A stretch of DNA of 64,000 nt from Methanoregula sp. PtaU1.Bin051 (lineage in GTDB: Archaea; Halobacteriota; Methanomicrobia; Methanomicrobiales; Methanospirillaceae), in assembly GCA_002067895.1 (NCBI GenBank), contig MVRE01000003.1, positions 186,001 through 250,000 on the forward strand, read 5' to 3'. The notes under the pieces are model-generated. The model was given only the letters and a program-made list of their open reading frames with translations, was not told where the DNA came from and searched no databases. A program made the translations under genes and the position numbers. This document shows, in pieces, positions 24,981 through 33,796 of the stretch (position 1 is its first letter; every line of letters starts with the position of its first letter).

Positions 24981-26630
24981 ATGAGAAGCGATGAAATAAA
25001 AAAGGGGAACCAGCGGGCACCCAACCGCTCGCTGCTCCGGTCGCTGGGTGTTACCGATCGCGAGATGGACCTGCCGTTCATCGGGATTGCAAACGCATGG
25101 AGCGACATTGTCCCGGGCCATGTCCACCTGCGCACGCTGGCGCAGAAAGTGCGGGAAGGCATCACGGCTGCCGGCGGTGTGCCATTCGAGTTCGGCGTCA
25201 TCGGCATCTGCGACGGGATTGCAATGGGCCACGAAGGGATGCGGAACGCGCTCCCGTCCCGGGAAAACATCGCCGACTCCATCGAACTGATGGCACAGGC
25301 GCATTGCTTCGACGGGCTGGTCTGTGTCGGGACCTGCGACAAGATCATTCCCGGTATGCTCATGGCAGCCGCCCGGCTCAACATCCCCACGATTGTTATC
25401 ACCGGCGGGCCGATGCTCTCCGGCCATCTTGCCGGAAAAGAGCTCTCGCTCATCGATGTCTTTGAGGGAGTTGGCCGGCATGCCGGCGGGAAGATGACCG
25501 AATCCGAACTCTGCGAACTGGAATGCGCGGCCATGCCCGGCTGCGGATCGTGCCAGGGGCTCTACACGGCAAATACGATGGCCTGCATGACCGAAGCGCT
25601 GGGCATGTCCCTGCCCGGCTGTGCAGCAACGCCGGCAGTCCATGCCGAGAAACTCCGGCTCGCCCGACAGACAGGGGAGCGGATCGTGCCACTGATAAAG
25701 GAGCAGGTGCTGCCCCGGCATATCCTCACGCCAGAGAGCTTTGCCAATGCCATCAGGGTCGATATGGCACTGGGCGGATCGACAAACACGGTTCTGCATC
25801 TGATGGCAATTGCGCAGGAGGCGGAAGTCCCGGTCACACTTGATACGTTCCGCGACATTGCCCGGACAACCCCGCATCTCTGCCACATGCAGCCGGCGGG
25901 CCCGCACTCCATGGAAGCGCTGTTCCATGCCGGGGGTGTCCCGGCAGTCATGAACCGGCTGGTAAAATCCCTGGATGATACCATCACGGTCTCGGGAAAA
26001 AAGTCAAAGGCAATCGCCCGCGAACACCCGGTGAAAAACGAGCGGGTGATCACCCCGCTCAACGCACCCGTGCATGAAGCCGGCGGCCTGAAGATCCTGC
26101 GGGGTTCTCTTGCACCGGACGGTGCAGTAATCAAGTGCGGGGCCGTGGACGAGGGGATGTGGAAGCACGAGGGCCCGGCCCGGGTATTCAACGGAGAGCA
26201 GGATGCCATGCATGCCATCCTGAAACGGAAGATCAGGGAAGGCGATGTCATGGTCATCCGGTACGAAGGGCCGAAAGGAGCGCCCGGCATGCCGGAGATG
26301 CTCTCGCCAACCTCCGCGCTGATGGGCCAGGGCTACACCCGTGTTGCGCTGATCACCGATGGCAGGTTCTCGGGAGGTACGCGAGGGCCCTGTATCGGCC
26401 ATGTTGCACCGGAGGCGGCAGCCGGCGGCCCGATCGGGCTTGTGCAGGAAGGGGACACCATCCGGATCGACCTGTTTGCCGATACCGTTGATCTGGTCGT
26501 GCCGGAAAAGACCCTGCAGAAGCGCCGGAAAGAGTGGAAAAATCCGAAGAAACCTGTCACCGGGGTGCTGGCACGATACGCGGCGCTGGTCGGGCAGGCT
26601 GACAAGGGAGCGGTGCTGCGGAACGGGTAA
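24981..26630 (+). CDS. ilvD: Dihydroxy-acid dehydratase
   Basis: A protein of 549 residues that dehydrates dihydroxy-isovalerate and dihydroxy-methylvalerate in valine, isoleucine and leucine synthesis. Iron-sulfur cluster cysteines are visible in [10 protein letters not shown] near 118 and [15 protein letters not shown] near 185, and family blocks in [15 protein letters not shown] and [20 protein letters not shown] near 460-480. The length fits archaeal IlvD. It is divergent from glnA and monocistronic here. A weak T-tract (CCTTTTTTCC) follows the stop. Confidence 0.96.
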   Translation: MRSDEIKKGNQRAPNRSLLRSLGVTDREMDLPFIGIANAWSDIVPGHVHLRTLAQKVREGITAAGGVPFEFGVIGICDGIAMGHEGMRNALPSRENIADSIELMAQAHCFDGLVCVGTCDKIIPGMLMAAARLNIPTIVITGGPMLSGHLAGKELSLIDVFEGVGRHAGGKMTESELCELECAAMPGCGSCQGLYTANTMACMTEALGMSLPGCAATPAVHAEKLRLARQTGERIVPLIKEQVLPRHILTPESFANAIRVDMALGGSTNTVLHLMAIAQEAEVPVTLDTFRDIARTTPHLCHMQPAGPHSMEALFHAGGVPAVMNRLVKSLDDTITVSGKKSKAIAREHPVKNERVITPLNAPVHEAGGLKILRGSLAPDGAVIKCGAVDEGMWKHEGPARVFNGEQDAMHAILKRKIREGDVMVIRYEGPKGAPGMPEMLSPTSALMGQGYTRVALITDGRFSGGTRGPCIGHVAPEAAAGGPIGLVQEGDTIRIDLFADTVDLVVPEKTLQKRRKEWKNPKKPVTGVLARYAALVGQADKGAVLRNG

Positions 26631-26733
26631 TCCTTTTTTCCCAGTGTTACATGTCGGTTCTCATGGCCCGGCATTCATGGACTCCGTTGCGAAAACCAAT
26701 AAAGGATCACATCCTATCATTTGTTGTCAAGAT

Positions 26734-26782
26734 GGCGATGAGGTCCGCCGTCAACCGCCCGACACAGGGCTGATGACTTCTG
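26734..26782 (-). repeat. Dispersed structured repeat, copy 6
   Basis: A 49-nt minus-strand copy between ilvD and the broken ABC gene. Its arms are GAAGTC and GACCTC (one mismatch), its inner hairpin is GCCC/GGGC around TGTGTC, and it ends ATCGCC. Confidence 0.85.
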
Positions 26783-26890
26783 TTTTAAAAAACCTGATCC
26801 GGGGATTGCACAGGCCTTCAGCGAACCGCACTGGTGCGGGACTCCTCCTGCCCCGTTGCAACCATTCCATCAGGAGGGGATCGTTCTATG

Positions 26891-27345
26891 CTGGCCATTG
26901 ACGCGGAACATATCACCCATGCATTTGGAAAAAGGACGGTACTGGAGGATCTCTCGTTCCGGGTCGATATGGGGGAATCGTTCGGCATTCTCGGGATGAA
27001 CGGCGCGGGAAAGACCACCCTTCTCCGGATCCTGAGGGGGGCTCGTTCCAACGGAGGGCACAATTACCCTGTTCGAGCGGTATGCGGGGGATGTCCCGCT
27101 GGACAAACGGAGGAGTGTCGGGATCGTGCCGGAAGTGACCCGGCTTGCGGGTTCCCGTACTGCATGGGAACACCTCATCGCATCGGGCGAGTTCCATTAT
27201 GTCCAGCCTGACGATCTGGAGCGGCGGGCAGGAGAACTGTTAGAGCTTCTCGGCCTGTTTCCCCGGCGGCACGAGAAGGTGGGGACGTTTTCTAAGGGCA
27301 TGAAGCGTCGCCCTGCCTGCCGCCATCACCCGGTTGCAAAAGACC
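26891..27345 (+). pseudogene. ABC transporter ATP-binding protein, frameshifted and truncated
   Basis: The frame opens MLAIDAEHITHAFGKRTVLE and reaches an intact Walker A (GILGMNGAGKTTLLRILRG). Near 27050 the frame is lost. Coding resumes in another frame as IVPEVTRLAGSRTAWEHLIA and runs through FPRRHEKVGTFSKGMKR, the position where the LSGGMKQ-type signature should be. A further shift occurs just after 27300 and similarity stops at about 27345. Walker B and the rest of the domain are absent. It is a dead copy of a DRA/NodI-type transporter ATPase. It abuts the disturbed 3' end of the HEAT-like gene on the other strand. Confidence 0.75.
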
Positions 27346-27693
27346 GCTCTTTACCACCGGGGAGGGATGATTAAGCAGCTCCGCAATGAGCAGCCGGCTC
27401 TGAGGCGTGTCGATCCGGTTCAGGGCAATAGCAATCTCCCGAAGCAGGTAAACATCCCGCTCGGTCCGGATCATCCGGGCAAAGACCGGCACGGCCCGCC
27501 GGTATCTCTTCCCGCCGAGGATCCGGATTGCGTCCATCCGGTGCTCTATGATCGGATGACGCAGCGTGAGCAGGAGCCGTTCCTCGTACGGGTGCTCCCG
27601 CCAGAACCGGATGGATTTGCCACAGAACGGGCAGCCCGGAAGATCCCCGGGTTCCTGCTTCCCACAGAACGGACAGAAGAATGTCGCTGCCAC
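27292..27693 (-). CDS. Zinc-ribbon/HEAT-repeat-like protein, C-terminus rearranged
   Basis: A protein of 133 residues. Residues 1-30 have two CxxC pairs (FFCPFCGK and GCPFCGK), a double zinc ribbon. Residues 40-115 look like HEAT repeats (IIEHRMDAIRILGGKRYRRA, TERDVYLLREIAIALNRID). The last about 20 residues (SGLLQPGDGGRQGDASCP) are the reverse complement of the dead ABC gene, so the original C-terminus was probably lost at a junction near 27345. It starts 10 bp after the prenyltransferase-like gene and is likely cotranscribed with it. Confidence 0.5.
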   Translation of the reverse strand: MAATFFCPFCGKQEPGDLPGCPFCGKSIRFWREHPYEERLLLTLRHPIIEHRMDAIRILGGKRYRRAVPVFARMIRTERDVYLLREIAIALNRIDTPQSRLLIAELLNHPSPVVKSGLLQPGDGGRQGDASCP

Positions 27694-27702
27694 GCATCCG
27701 CC

Positions 27703-28536
27703 TCAGTTATTCCCCTCCAGTCGCCGGAGAATTGCATGGCACTCCAGAGCCCGCCACGTATGCTCCAGCGTTGCCGAACCGCCGTATAACGACCGGCAGT
27801 ACCCGCCGTTCTCCCGGTGGCAGCGCCGGATAAATCCTTCGCAGGCATCTGGGAACCGGGGGCTATATCCGAGGAGTACGCACAGGGAAAGGCCTGCGTG
27901 AACGTGTTCGAGAAATCCCGGCCGTGCTCCCGGCACGGCAAGAAATCCGAAGACCAAATCTTCGCATGACGCAAGGAATGCGGGGCAGACAAGATCTTTC
28001 ATGTCATATCCGATGCCGGCAAGGGCAAAGACCGCGTGAAATGTCTCGATGAGCGTCGGCGATTCGTTCCCGAACCCGCCGTCCTTGTTCCGGTACCGAA
28101 GCGTGCCGGAAACAACCTGCTCCTTCAACACTTCAGGGACTTCGATCATCAACACGCGGCAGCATTCAGCTGCGAGCATGTACTCCTCGAACCCCGAGAC
28201 CGATTCCACCGGCCGGTTCTTCTGATCGGGCGAGAGGGCCCCGCCGATCCATTCCGACGGATCGGCCTGCGGGCGTTCTCCAAGCAGGTGCAGGGCCCGG
28301 ATGACAGCGGCTCCGACAAAGACATTCTGATAGCTCCCATCATCATGCTGGAAGCTATGCAGGTAATGGATAGTATCCGGATCCTCCCGTACCGGCTCGC
28401 CAAGGAGCCGGAACGAGTCGAGTGCATAGAACGTGTCGGCTGCATTCGGCTCATCGAGCCGGTAAAAGCAGTACCCGCCGGATGTGCAGCGCCGTTCCCG
28501 GATATACCGGAGCGTTTGTTCCCGCTGTTGCCGCAT
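27703..28536 (-). CDS. Prenyltransferase/squalene-oxidase-repeat-like protein
   Basis: A protein of 277 residues from ATG 28536, which is preceded by a GGTGG Shine-Dalgarno; an upstream ATG at 28566 falls inside repeat copy 7 and is rejected. Repeated helical blocks carry QHDDGSYQN, RYRNKDGGFGNESPTLIET and CHRENGGYCRS. These are the GGFG/GGY turns of the alpha-alpha toroid shared by protein prenyltransferase beta subunits and terpene cyclases. Archaeal members with this layout are of unknown function, so catalysis should not be assumed. Confidence 0.75.
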   Translation of the reverse strand: MRQQREQTLRYIRERRCTSGGYCFYRLDEPNAADTFYALDSFRLLGEPVREDPDTIHYLHSFQHDDGSYQNVFVGAAVIRALHLLGERPQADPSEWIGGALSPDQKNRPVESVSGFEEYMLAAECCRVLMIEVPEVLKEQVVSGTLRYRNKDGGFGNESPTLIETFHAVFALAGIGYDMKDLVCPAFLASCEDLVFGFLAVPGARPGFLEHVHAGLSLCVLLGYSPRFPDACEGFIRRCHRENGGYCRSLYGGSATLEHTWRALECHAILRRLEGNN

Positions 28537-28556
28537 AATGATCTTCCACCTATTGG

Positions 28557-28604
28557 TAGAAGTCATCAGCCAGAAAGAGGCAGTTTGCGGCGGACTTCAT
28601 CGCC
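28557..28604 (+). repeat. Dispersed structured repeat, copy 7
   Basis: A 48-nt copy immediately upstream of the prenyltransferase-like gene. The arms GAAGTC and GACTTC are intact and the inner stem is GCC/GGC around AGAAAGA. The core is the most diverged of the set (CAGTTTGCGGCG). It ends ATCGCC. Confidence 0.85.
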
Positions 28605-28725
28605 GGTACAAGAGTGTACGCGTCCTCCCAGATGAACATGACGATGGTATCGGGGCAGGAGTTCCTGAAAAATAAGATGAGAATCGATTGTATTAAAGAA
28701 ATTTTTTAAAAAATTGGGAAAAATT

Positions 28726-28875
28726 ACCCCGTCAGGTAATCGCCCGTGGTCGGCATCTGTTCCTTCAAGCCCTTCCGCTTCAGGATCGAGAGCACAACGC
28801 CCTTAATCATGTTGATGGACATAAACCCGGATTTGGAGAGCCCGGTGTTCTCCACCACACCACGTCCAATTTCTT
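28726..28875 (-). pseudogene. C-terminal fragment of an unrecognised protein
   Basis: A minus-strand frame opens after a TAA and reads EEIGRGVVENTGLSKSGFMS then INMIKGVVLSILKRKGLKEQ, ending PTTGDYLTG. It looks like a genuine protein C-terminus, but it has no conventional ATG start before the conserved-looking part and overlaps no known gene. I could not place the family. Confidence 0.35.
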
Positions 28876-28876
28876 C

Positions 28877-29107
28877 TTATTGCTTTGTTTTCGCAGGGAT
28901 CCCGCACACCCTGCTCGTGGGCACGATGCTCACTTCCGAGCGGGGGATCTTCGATTCCAGCGAGGCCTTGATCCGGTTGATGACCTCCTGGACCTCGCAC
29001 ATCCTTTTTTCCCCGTCAAACTCCAGGTGGATCTCGATATAGATGCGGCTCCCGCTCCGGCGCGACCGTACGCCGTGGAGCTCCGTGTGCCATGGTAGTA
29101 TTCGCAA
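28877..29107 (-). pseudogene. Cation diffusion facilitator, C-terminal domain fragment
   Basis: A frame of 76 codons with [20 protein letters not shown] then [20 protein letters not shown] and [13 protein letters not shown]. This is the ferredoxin-like cytoplasmic domain that ends CDF (zinc/iron efflux) transporters. The six-helix membrane part is absent upstream, where truA's 3' end begins within about 120 bp. It is therefore a truncated relic unless the domain is used alone. Confidence 0.6.
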
Positions 29108-29228
29108 ACGTATGCTGGTGAAACAAAAAACCCAGCGTTCTGGCAGGCAGAAGGAAAAATGCCCGCAGATCCGGACTATCCGCAGAAACGAAAAAACGCT
29201 GCGCCCGCAGGGCGCTCTGCAACCGGTA

Positions 29229-30026
29229 CTACGGTGCCGGGCTGGTCCCGAGAACCCCGCACACCCGGTCCATCAGGGCGTGGTGCCTCCGGAGGTGGTC
29301 AAGGTAGGCCGTGCTCCGTTTATCCTGATCCATCGGTGTGAATGAAATCCCGCAGTTCGTATCCCAGAGGATCAAGCCCTCCGCAGGCGCCGGGGGAATC
29401 GCCTTTGCCGCTTCCTTTCCAAGCAGCTCTGCAATCCATTCTTCACCGGCTTCCCCGTTGCCGATCTGGAAGAGAGCCGTGGCCATGCACCGCACCTGGT
29501 GCCAGAGGAAACTGTCAGCGGTCACTTCAAGGTAAAAAAAACCCGAGTCCTCGCCGACAGCCGCCGAGCGGACCGTCCGGTACGGGTTCTTGTCCTGAAC
29601 CCTTGCAAAGTTCGTAAAATTATGGCTGCCCACAAACCGGCCCGCAGCACGCACCATCGCTGCCGGATCCTTCGGAGGCGCGGCAAAGTAATAGCGGTAG
29701 GTACGGGATTTCGCATCGTACCGTGGGTGGAACCCGTCTTGAACCTTGGCAAACCCGGTGCACCAGCAGTCCGGCGGGAGCTGGTTATTGAGCGCGGTAG
29801 TTGCCCGATCCGGATATTCTGTCGAAAATGCGATGACCTGTCCGCGTGCATGGACGCCGCGGTCGGTGCGCCCGGCCGACAGGAATCCCGCTTTCCGGAA
29901 ATCCGAAAACAGGTCGAGGCGCTGGCAGGCTGCGATAAACTCGCCCTCGACCGTGCGCTGCACTGCCTGCATCTGCGAACCGAAGAACCGGGTCCCGATA
30001 TAAGAGACGCGGAACGCGAGCCTCAT
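29229..30026 (-). CDS. truA: tRNA pseudouridine synthase A
   Basis: A protein of 265 residues from ATG 30026, which overlaps the stop of the PHP gene (ATGA). The catalytic Asp is in [15 protein letters not shown] near 47-60. Further family motifs are [20 protein letters not shown] near 140 and [16 protein letters not shown] near 175. It isomerises uridines 38-40 in the anticodon arm of many tRNAs. The upstream in-frame extension lies inside the PHP gene and is not part of it. Confidence 0.95.
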   Translation of the reverse strand: MRLAFRVSYIGTRFFGSQMQAVQRTVEGEFIAACQRLDLFSDFRKAGFLSAGRTDRGVHARGQVIAFSTEYPDRATTALNNQLPPDCWCTGFAKVQDGFHPRYDAKSRTYRYYFAAPPKDPAAMVRAAGRFVGSHNFTNFARVQDKNPYRTVRSAAVGEDSGFFYLEVTADSFLWHQVRCMATALFQIGNGEAGEEWIAELLGKEAAKAIPPAPAEGLILWDTNCGISFTPMDQDKRSTAYLDHLRRHHALMDRVCGVLGTSPAP

Positions 30027-30700
30027 TTCAGGCGCACGCGCCGGGTGAACCGGGCGATCTTTCTCCATGTATTCTTCAGCGACTGGCGGGTATACGTCCG
30101 GAGAGGCGTCTTCCTCCCGCCGCAGGAGACCTTTCCCTCCCGGATGGCCTGCAGGATTGCCGGCACAGTCGGCTCGGCATCGACAAACGTCCTCCCGTAC
30201 CCGACAAAACGGGCATGATGCGCATCGCTTCCCCCGACGCACGGCTTTCCGAGCCGCCGGGCGATCCGGGCCGCCTTCCGGTTTGCCGAACCGATGACAT
30301 ACCGGCTGTTGAACGCCTCGACTGCATCCACGATCAGCATCCCGCCCCTGCGCTTCCGGGCGACACCATGCCGCCAGACATGGTAGGGGTGAGGCAGGAT
30401 GAGGACAGCACCGAGGCGCCGGGCGATCGCGATTGTCTCGGTGACATCGAGTCCTGTCGGGATCATATCGGTTACACCAAGAACAAGCAGGTGCCCCTGT
30501 TTTGTCGATACCTCGATACCGGGGATCACGACCACGCCTGTTGCGCAGGACAGGGCTTTCTTTGCCCCGTCAACCGTGTCGTGATCGGTGATTGCGATCG
30601 CGTCCAGCCCGACCTCCTCCGCTCTTCTGAGTATCTCCTCCACGCTGCTTTCGCCATCCCTCGAAAAATTCGTATGCACGTGGAGGTCGCAGGTAAGCAT
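30023..30700 (-). CDS. PHP-domain phosphoesterase
   Basis: A protein of 225 residues with the PHP metal motifs [12 protein letters not shown] (5-16), [13 protein letters not shown] (38-50), IPGIEVST near 60, LPHPYH near 102 and GGSDAHH near 158. Members hydrolyse phosphate esters or nucleic-acid ends; the substrate is not known. A basic C-terminal tail ([21 protein letters not shown] in two parts) may bind nucleic acid. It is cotranscribed with truA. Confidence 0.9.
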   Translation of the reverse strand: MLTCDLHVHTNFSRDGESSVEEILRRAEEVGLDAIAITDHDTVDGAKKALSCATGVVVIPGIEVSTKQGHLLVLGVTDMIPTGLDVTETIAIARRLGAVLILPHPYHVWRHGVARKRRGGMLIVDAVEAFNSRYVIGSANRKAARIARRLGKPCVGGSDAHHARFVGYGRTFVDAEPTVPAILQAIREGKVSCGGRKTPLRTYTRQSLKNTWRKIARFTRRVRLK

Positions 30701-30739
30701 CTGATCATATTTTTTACCTAGTGGATATTAAGGGAACTT

Positions 30740-32152
30740 ATGCGATTGCTCCTGCCCACCGGTTCGGCCACGGAGCAGATCGTCCGCGATGCTGCGCAGG
30801 GATTTGACGCCGATGTTGTCGTGACCGGGGAGATTGCGTCGTTTCTTACGCCCCACCAGCTGAACAGGCTTATAAAAAACGGGAAGTATGACATGGTAAT
30901 CGTCTCCGGTATGTCCACGGCATCGTTTGCCGGTGTCGAGCAGGCGACCGGGGTCCCCGTGTACCGCGGGCCACGGCATGCGGCAGACCTCGCGCTCCTC
31001 CTGCCGCTGCTGGGGACCGTCACTCTTTCCAGCACCGTCCCGGCCGATGACTTCCTTGCGGCAAAGAGGGCGGAAGAGGCGCGTGCGCTGGTATCTGCAC
31101 GGGAAAAGGATGCGACCTTCGATTACCTCATCCGCGGCCTGAAGATTGGCGGGACATCCCGGATGAAAGTGCTGGCCGAGATTATGGACGCCCACAAGCG
31201 CGAAAATATCAGGGGGGATGCCGAACGGTTCTTTCAATCGGGAGCGGATATTGTCGATCTCGGGTTCGGTTTCGACGCGACACCGGCCGATGTGCAGCGG
31301 GTGTTTTCTGCCATTGCAGACATCGACCGCCCGTTTGCCGTAGACACGCAGGACGCAGGACTGATCCGGGCAGCGCTCCCGCGTGCAGACCTCGTGCTTT
31401 CGCTCCATTCCGGTAACATCCCGTTTGTAGGAAAAGAGGTCGCAAAGGCAGGCGTTGCGGCAGTCATCGTTCCGGACGACCATCCGCTAGCCCATAATAT
31501 CGCCCTTGCAAAAAAGGCCGGCATCAGATGCATCATCGCCGACCCTCTCCTGCAGCCGGCGGGCTCGGGGCTTGTTGCGTCGCTTAAGAATTTCAGAAAG
31601 GGCCGGTATCCCCTCTTCTTCGGCGCCGGGAACGTTGTCGAGCTCCTTGACGCGGATTCACAGGGCATGAACGCACTGCTCGCTGCAGTTGCCATGGAAC
31701 TGGGAGCGTCGGTAATCTTTTCAAGCGAGCATTCCGACAAGACACAGGGATCCATTACCGAAATGCGGCGGGCAACCGAGATGATGGCGCTTGCAAAAGA
31801 CCGCCCGTACCCCAAGGATCTCGGGATCGACCTCTTGATACTCAAGGAGAAACGGCGCCGGCGCGAGCCTCCCCTCGAATACGAAAGGGTCGTCCCGGCA
31901 AAAGAGATGCCGGCCGAGATCCAGTACGACCCGAAGGGGAACTTCCGGATCGGGATCGAAGGCGATGAGATCGTTGCTGTCATCAACGGCAAAGCGGTGA
32001 AGGGGAAATGCTGGCAGGATGTCTTTTACACGATCCTGAAGAACGGCGACGTCTCGCTCCTCGACCATGCCGCATACCTTGGAAGGGAAATGTACAAGGC
32101 GGAGCTTGCCATACGGTACGGAAGGAGTTTCGAGCAGGACGGGGAGTTCTGA
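30740..32152 (+). CDS. Dihydropteroate-synthase-like protein (methanogen MJ0107 type)
   Basis: A protein of 470 residues. An N-terminal domain of about 140 residues is followed by a TIM-barrel pterin-binding domain. The latter has ADIVDLGFGFDATPADVQRV near 170, FAVDTQDAGLIRAALPRADL near 197 and GAGNVVELLDADSQGMNALL near 294. It matches the archaeal DHPS-related family, which is assumed to act in tetrahydromethanopterin synthesis. The classic DHPS substrate loops are diverged, so the exact reaction is unproven. It is divergent from the PHP-truA pair across 39 bp. Confidence 0.85.
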   Translation: MRLLLPTGSATEQIVRDAAQGFDADVVVTGEIASFLTPHQLNRLIKNGKYDMVIVSGMSTASFAGVEQATGVPVYRGPRHAADLALLLPLLGTVTLSSTVPADDFLAAKRAEEARALVSAREKDATFDYLIRGLKIGGTSRMKVLAEIMDAHKRENIRGDAERFFQSGADIVDLGFGFDATPADVQRVFSAIADIDRPFAVDTQDAGLIRAALPRADLVLSLHSGNIPFVGKEVAKAGVAAVIVPDDHPLAHNIALAKKAGIRCIIADPLLQPAGSGLVASLKNFRKGRYPLFFGAGNVVELLDADSQGMNALLAAVAMELGASVIFSSEHSDKTQGSITEMRRATEMMALAKDRPYPKDLGIDLLILKEKRRRREPPLEYERVVPAKEMPAEIQYDPKGNFRIGIEGDEIVAVINGKAVKGKCWQDVFYTILKNGDVSLLDHAAYLGREMYKAELAIRYGRSFEQDGEF

Positions 32153-32180
32153 AACGGTGTATCTGAAAAAATAGTGGATT

Positions 32181-32519
32181 TTATTTTCCGATTAGCCCGC
32201 CGGCCGCCCCGCCAACGCAGCCAAGGATCGCATAATACAGGGCAAATACAATCAGGACGACACCTATCCCGAGAGCGGCAAGGAACCCGAAAAGACCGAG
32301 CGCGAGCGTGCCGATAACAAGGCCGATGATGATCGCAACAAGCGCCCCGAAGATACCGGCAACAAACCCGGCCTTGGCCCCGTTCCAGAAACCGCCCTTT
32401 GCGATCAGCCCGGCAACAAAACCGCCGATGATCGGCCCGACAACCGGAAGGATGTTCCCGAGGATTACCATGATAATAAAGCCGATTGCGGCCCCGAGCC
32501 AGAAATTTCCTTTTGCCAT
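32181..32519 (-). CDS. DUF5518-like small membrane protein
   Basis: A protein of 112 residues from ATG 32519 (MAKGNFWLGAAIGF). It has four hydrophobic glycine-rich spans, with GPIIGGFVAGLIAKGGFWNG and CVGGAAGGLIGK, a pattern typical of DUF5518 proteins in haloarchaea and methanogens. The function is unknown. It is convergent with the DHPS-like gene. Confidence 0.75.
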   Translation of the reverse strand: MAKGNFWLGAAIGFIIMVILGNILPVVGPIIGGFVAGLIAKGGFWNGAKAGFVAGIFGALVAIIIGLVIGTLALGLFGFLAALGIGVVLIVFALYYAILGCVGGAAGGLIGK

Positions 32520-32634
32520 ACGGGAATCTTGCGCGTTCAACAGGAAAAAAGTTGGGTGGCAGCATCGCCCGCGTTGTTTTTAATAGCATTTCCCATCGTT
32601 AACACTTTTACCTCCCCCTGCCCACATCTGATGC

Positions 32635-32916
32635 ATGACAACACAGGTCCGTGCATCCCATATCCTTGTCAAGACCGAGGAGGAAGCGAACCGAATCATG
32701 AAAAGGATCGCCGACGGCGAAGACTTTATCGCCGTTGCAAAACGCTTCTCATCCTGCCCGTCCCGCAAGAACGGCGGCGATCTCGGCTGGTTCGGCAAGG
32801 GCCAGATGGTCCCCGAGTTCGAGCAGGCGGCATTCGCTGCCGAGGCCGGGAAAGTGATTGGGCCGGTCAAGACCCAGTTCGGGTTCCACGTCATCAAGGT
32901 CACCGGAAAGAAGTAA
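32635..32916 (+). CDS. Parvulin-type peptidyl-prolyl cis-trans isomerase
   Basis: A protein of 93 residues, a stand-alone parvulin domain. It has RASHILVKTEEEA at the N-terminus, GGDLGWFGKGQMVPEFEQAA in the middle and PVKTQFGFHVIKVT at the end. The active-site His residues and the phenylalanine pocket are all present. Being without a signal peptide, it acts in the cytoplasm. It lies 18 bp upstream of the acetolactate decarboxylase gene. Confidence 0.95.
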   Translation: MTTQVRASHILVKTEEEANRIMKRIADGEDFIAVAKRFSSCPSRKNGGDLGWFGKGQMVPEFEQAAFAAEAGKVIGPVKTQFGFHVIKVTGKK

Positions 32917-32934
32917 GCAAAAAGGCGTTCGACA

Positions 32935-33744
32935 ATGGACCGGAATTTTTTCCTCGGGATCGCCGTTGCAGTCGCCATCGTCTTCTTTGCCGCGGCGTTC
33001 TGTTCCTCGCTTCCAAAGAGCCCGGTCCCTTCACAGAACCGCGATACCCTCTACCAGGTCTCGACCATCGATGCCCTGCTGCAGGGGTCGTTCGACGGCA
33101 CCGAGCCGGTTTCGGAGATGCTTAGGCACGGCGATTTCGGCATCGGCACCTTCGACGGCCTCGACGGGGAGATGATCGTGCTGGACAGCATTGTGTACCA
33201 GGCCCGGGCTGACGGTTTGACCGCCCCGGTCGCAGGGACGGCAACAACGCCGTTTGCCACCGTCACGTACTTTGACAACGATTTCACCATAAACACGGCC
33301 CGGCCGCTGAACATCTCGGAACTCGGCTCCGAACTCTCCGCAGAACTACCCTCCCAGAACCTGATCTACGCGATCAGGTTCCATGGCAGGTTCCCATCAA
33401 TGAAAGTGCGTGCGATCCCGAAGCAGGATCCGCCATACCCGACGCTTACGGAAGCCTCGAAGGAGCAGGTCGTGCGCGTATATAACGATACGACCGGGAC
33501 AGTTGTCGGGTTCTACACGCCTGTCCTTTTCGACGGGATCAATGTCCCCGGTTACCATTTGCACTACATCTCCGATGACATAAGGGAGGGGGGGCACATC
33601 CTCGACCTGGCCGTACCGGCCGGCATGAGAGTAAACCTTGACCTCACGGACGGGTTTGCCATGTCGCTTCCCACAAAAGGAACGTTCGCTGGCGTTGATC
33701 TCTCGCAGAACCTCAGCGCAGACCTCGCAAAGGTCGAGCGGTAA
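32935..33744 (+). CDS. budA: Alpha-acetolactate decarboxylase with N-terminal membrane anchor
   Basis: A protein of 269 residues. Residues 8-26 form a hydrophobic signal or anchor (GIAVAVAIVFFAAAFCSS). The rest matches acetolactate decarboxylase: QVSTIDALLQGSFDG near 40, HGDFGIGTFDGLDGEMIVLD near 63-82 and the zinc-binding cluster GYHLHYISDDIREGGHIL near 207-224 with three His ligands. It converts 2-acetolactate to acetoin. The anchor implies an extracytoplasmic enzyme, odd for a biosynthetic side-reaction since acetolactate is made inside. A Cys at 23 might be lipidated, but no proper lipobox is certain. Confidence 0.88.
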   Translation: MDRNFFLGIAVAVAIVFFAAAFCSSLPKSPVPSQNRDTLYQVSTIDALLQGSFDGTEPVSEMLRHGDFGIGTFDGLDGEMIVLDSIVYQARADGLTAPVAGTATTPFATVTYFDNDFTINTARPLNISELGSELSAELPSQNLIYAIRFHGRFPSMKVRAIPKQDPPYPTLTEASKEQVVRVYNDTTGTVVGFYTPVLFDGINVPGYHLHYISDDIREGGHILDLAVPAGMRVNLDLTDGFAMSLPTKGTFAGVDLSQNLSADLAKVER

Positions 33745-33796
33745 CCTTTTTGCAACATTTTTTCTTCCGTTACAACACGATCCTATATACAATATC

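Noticed and set aside
28539-28566. Upstream ATG for the prenyltransferase-like gene
   Set aside because: It falls in repeat copy 7, lacks a ribosome binding site, and adds non-conserved residues; ATG 28536 has GGTGG upstream.
15747-28604. Repeat family as integron attC sites
   Set aside because: Copies occur in both orientations, flank ordinary operons, lack the attC GTTRRRY/RYYYAAC boxes, and no integrase is present in the window.
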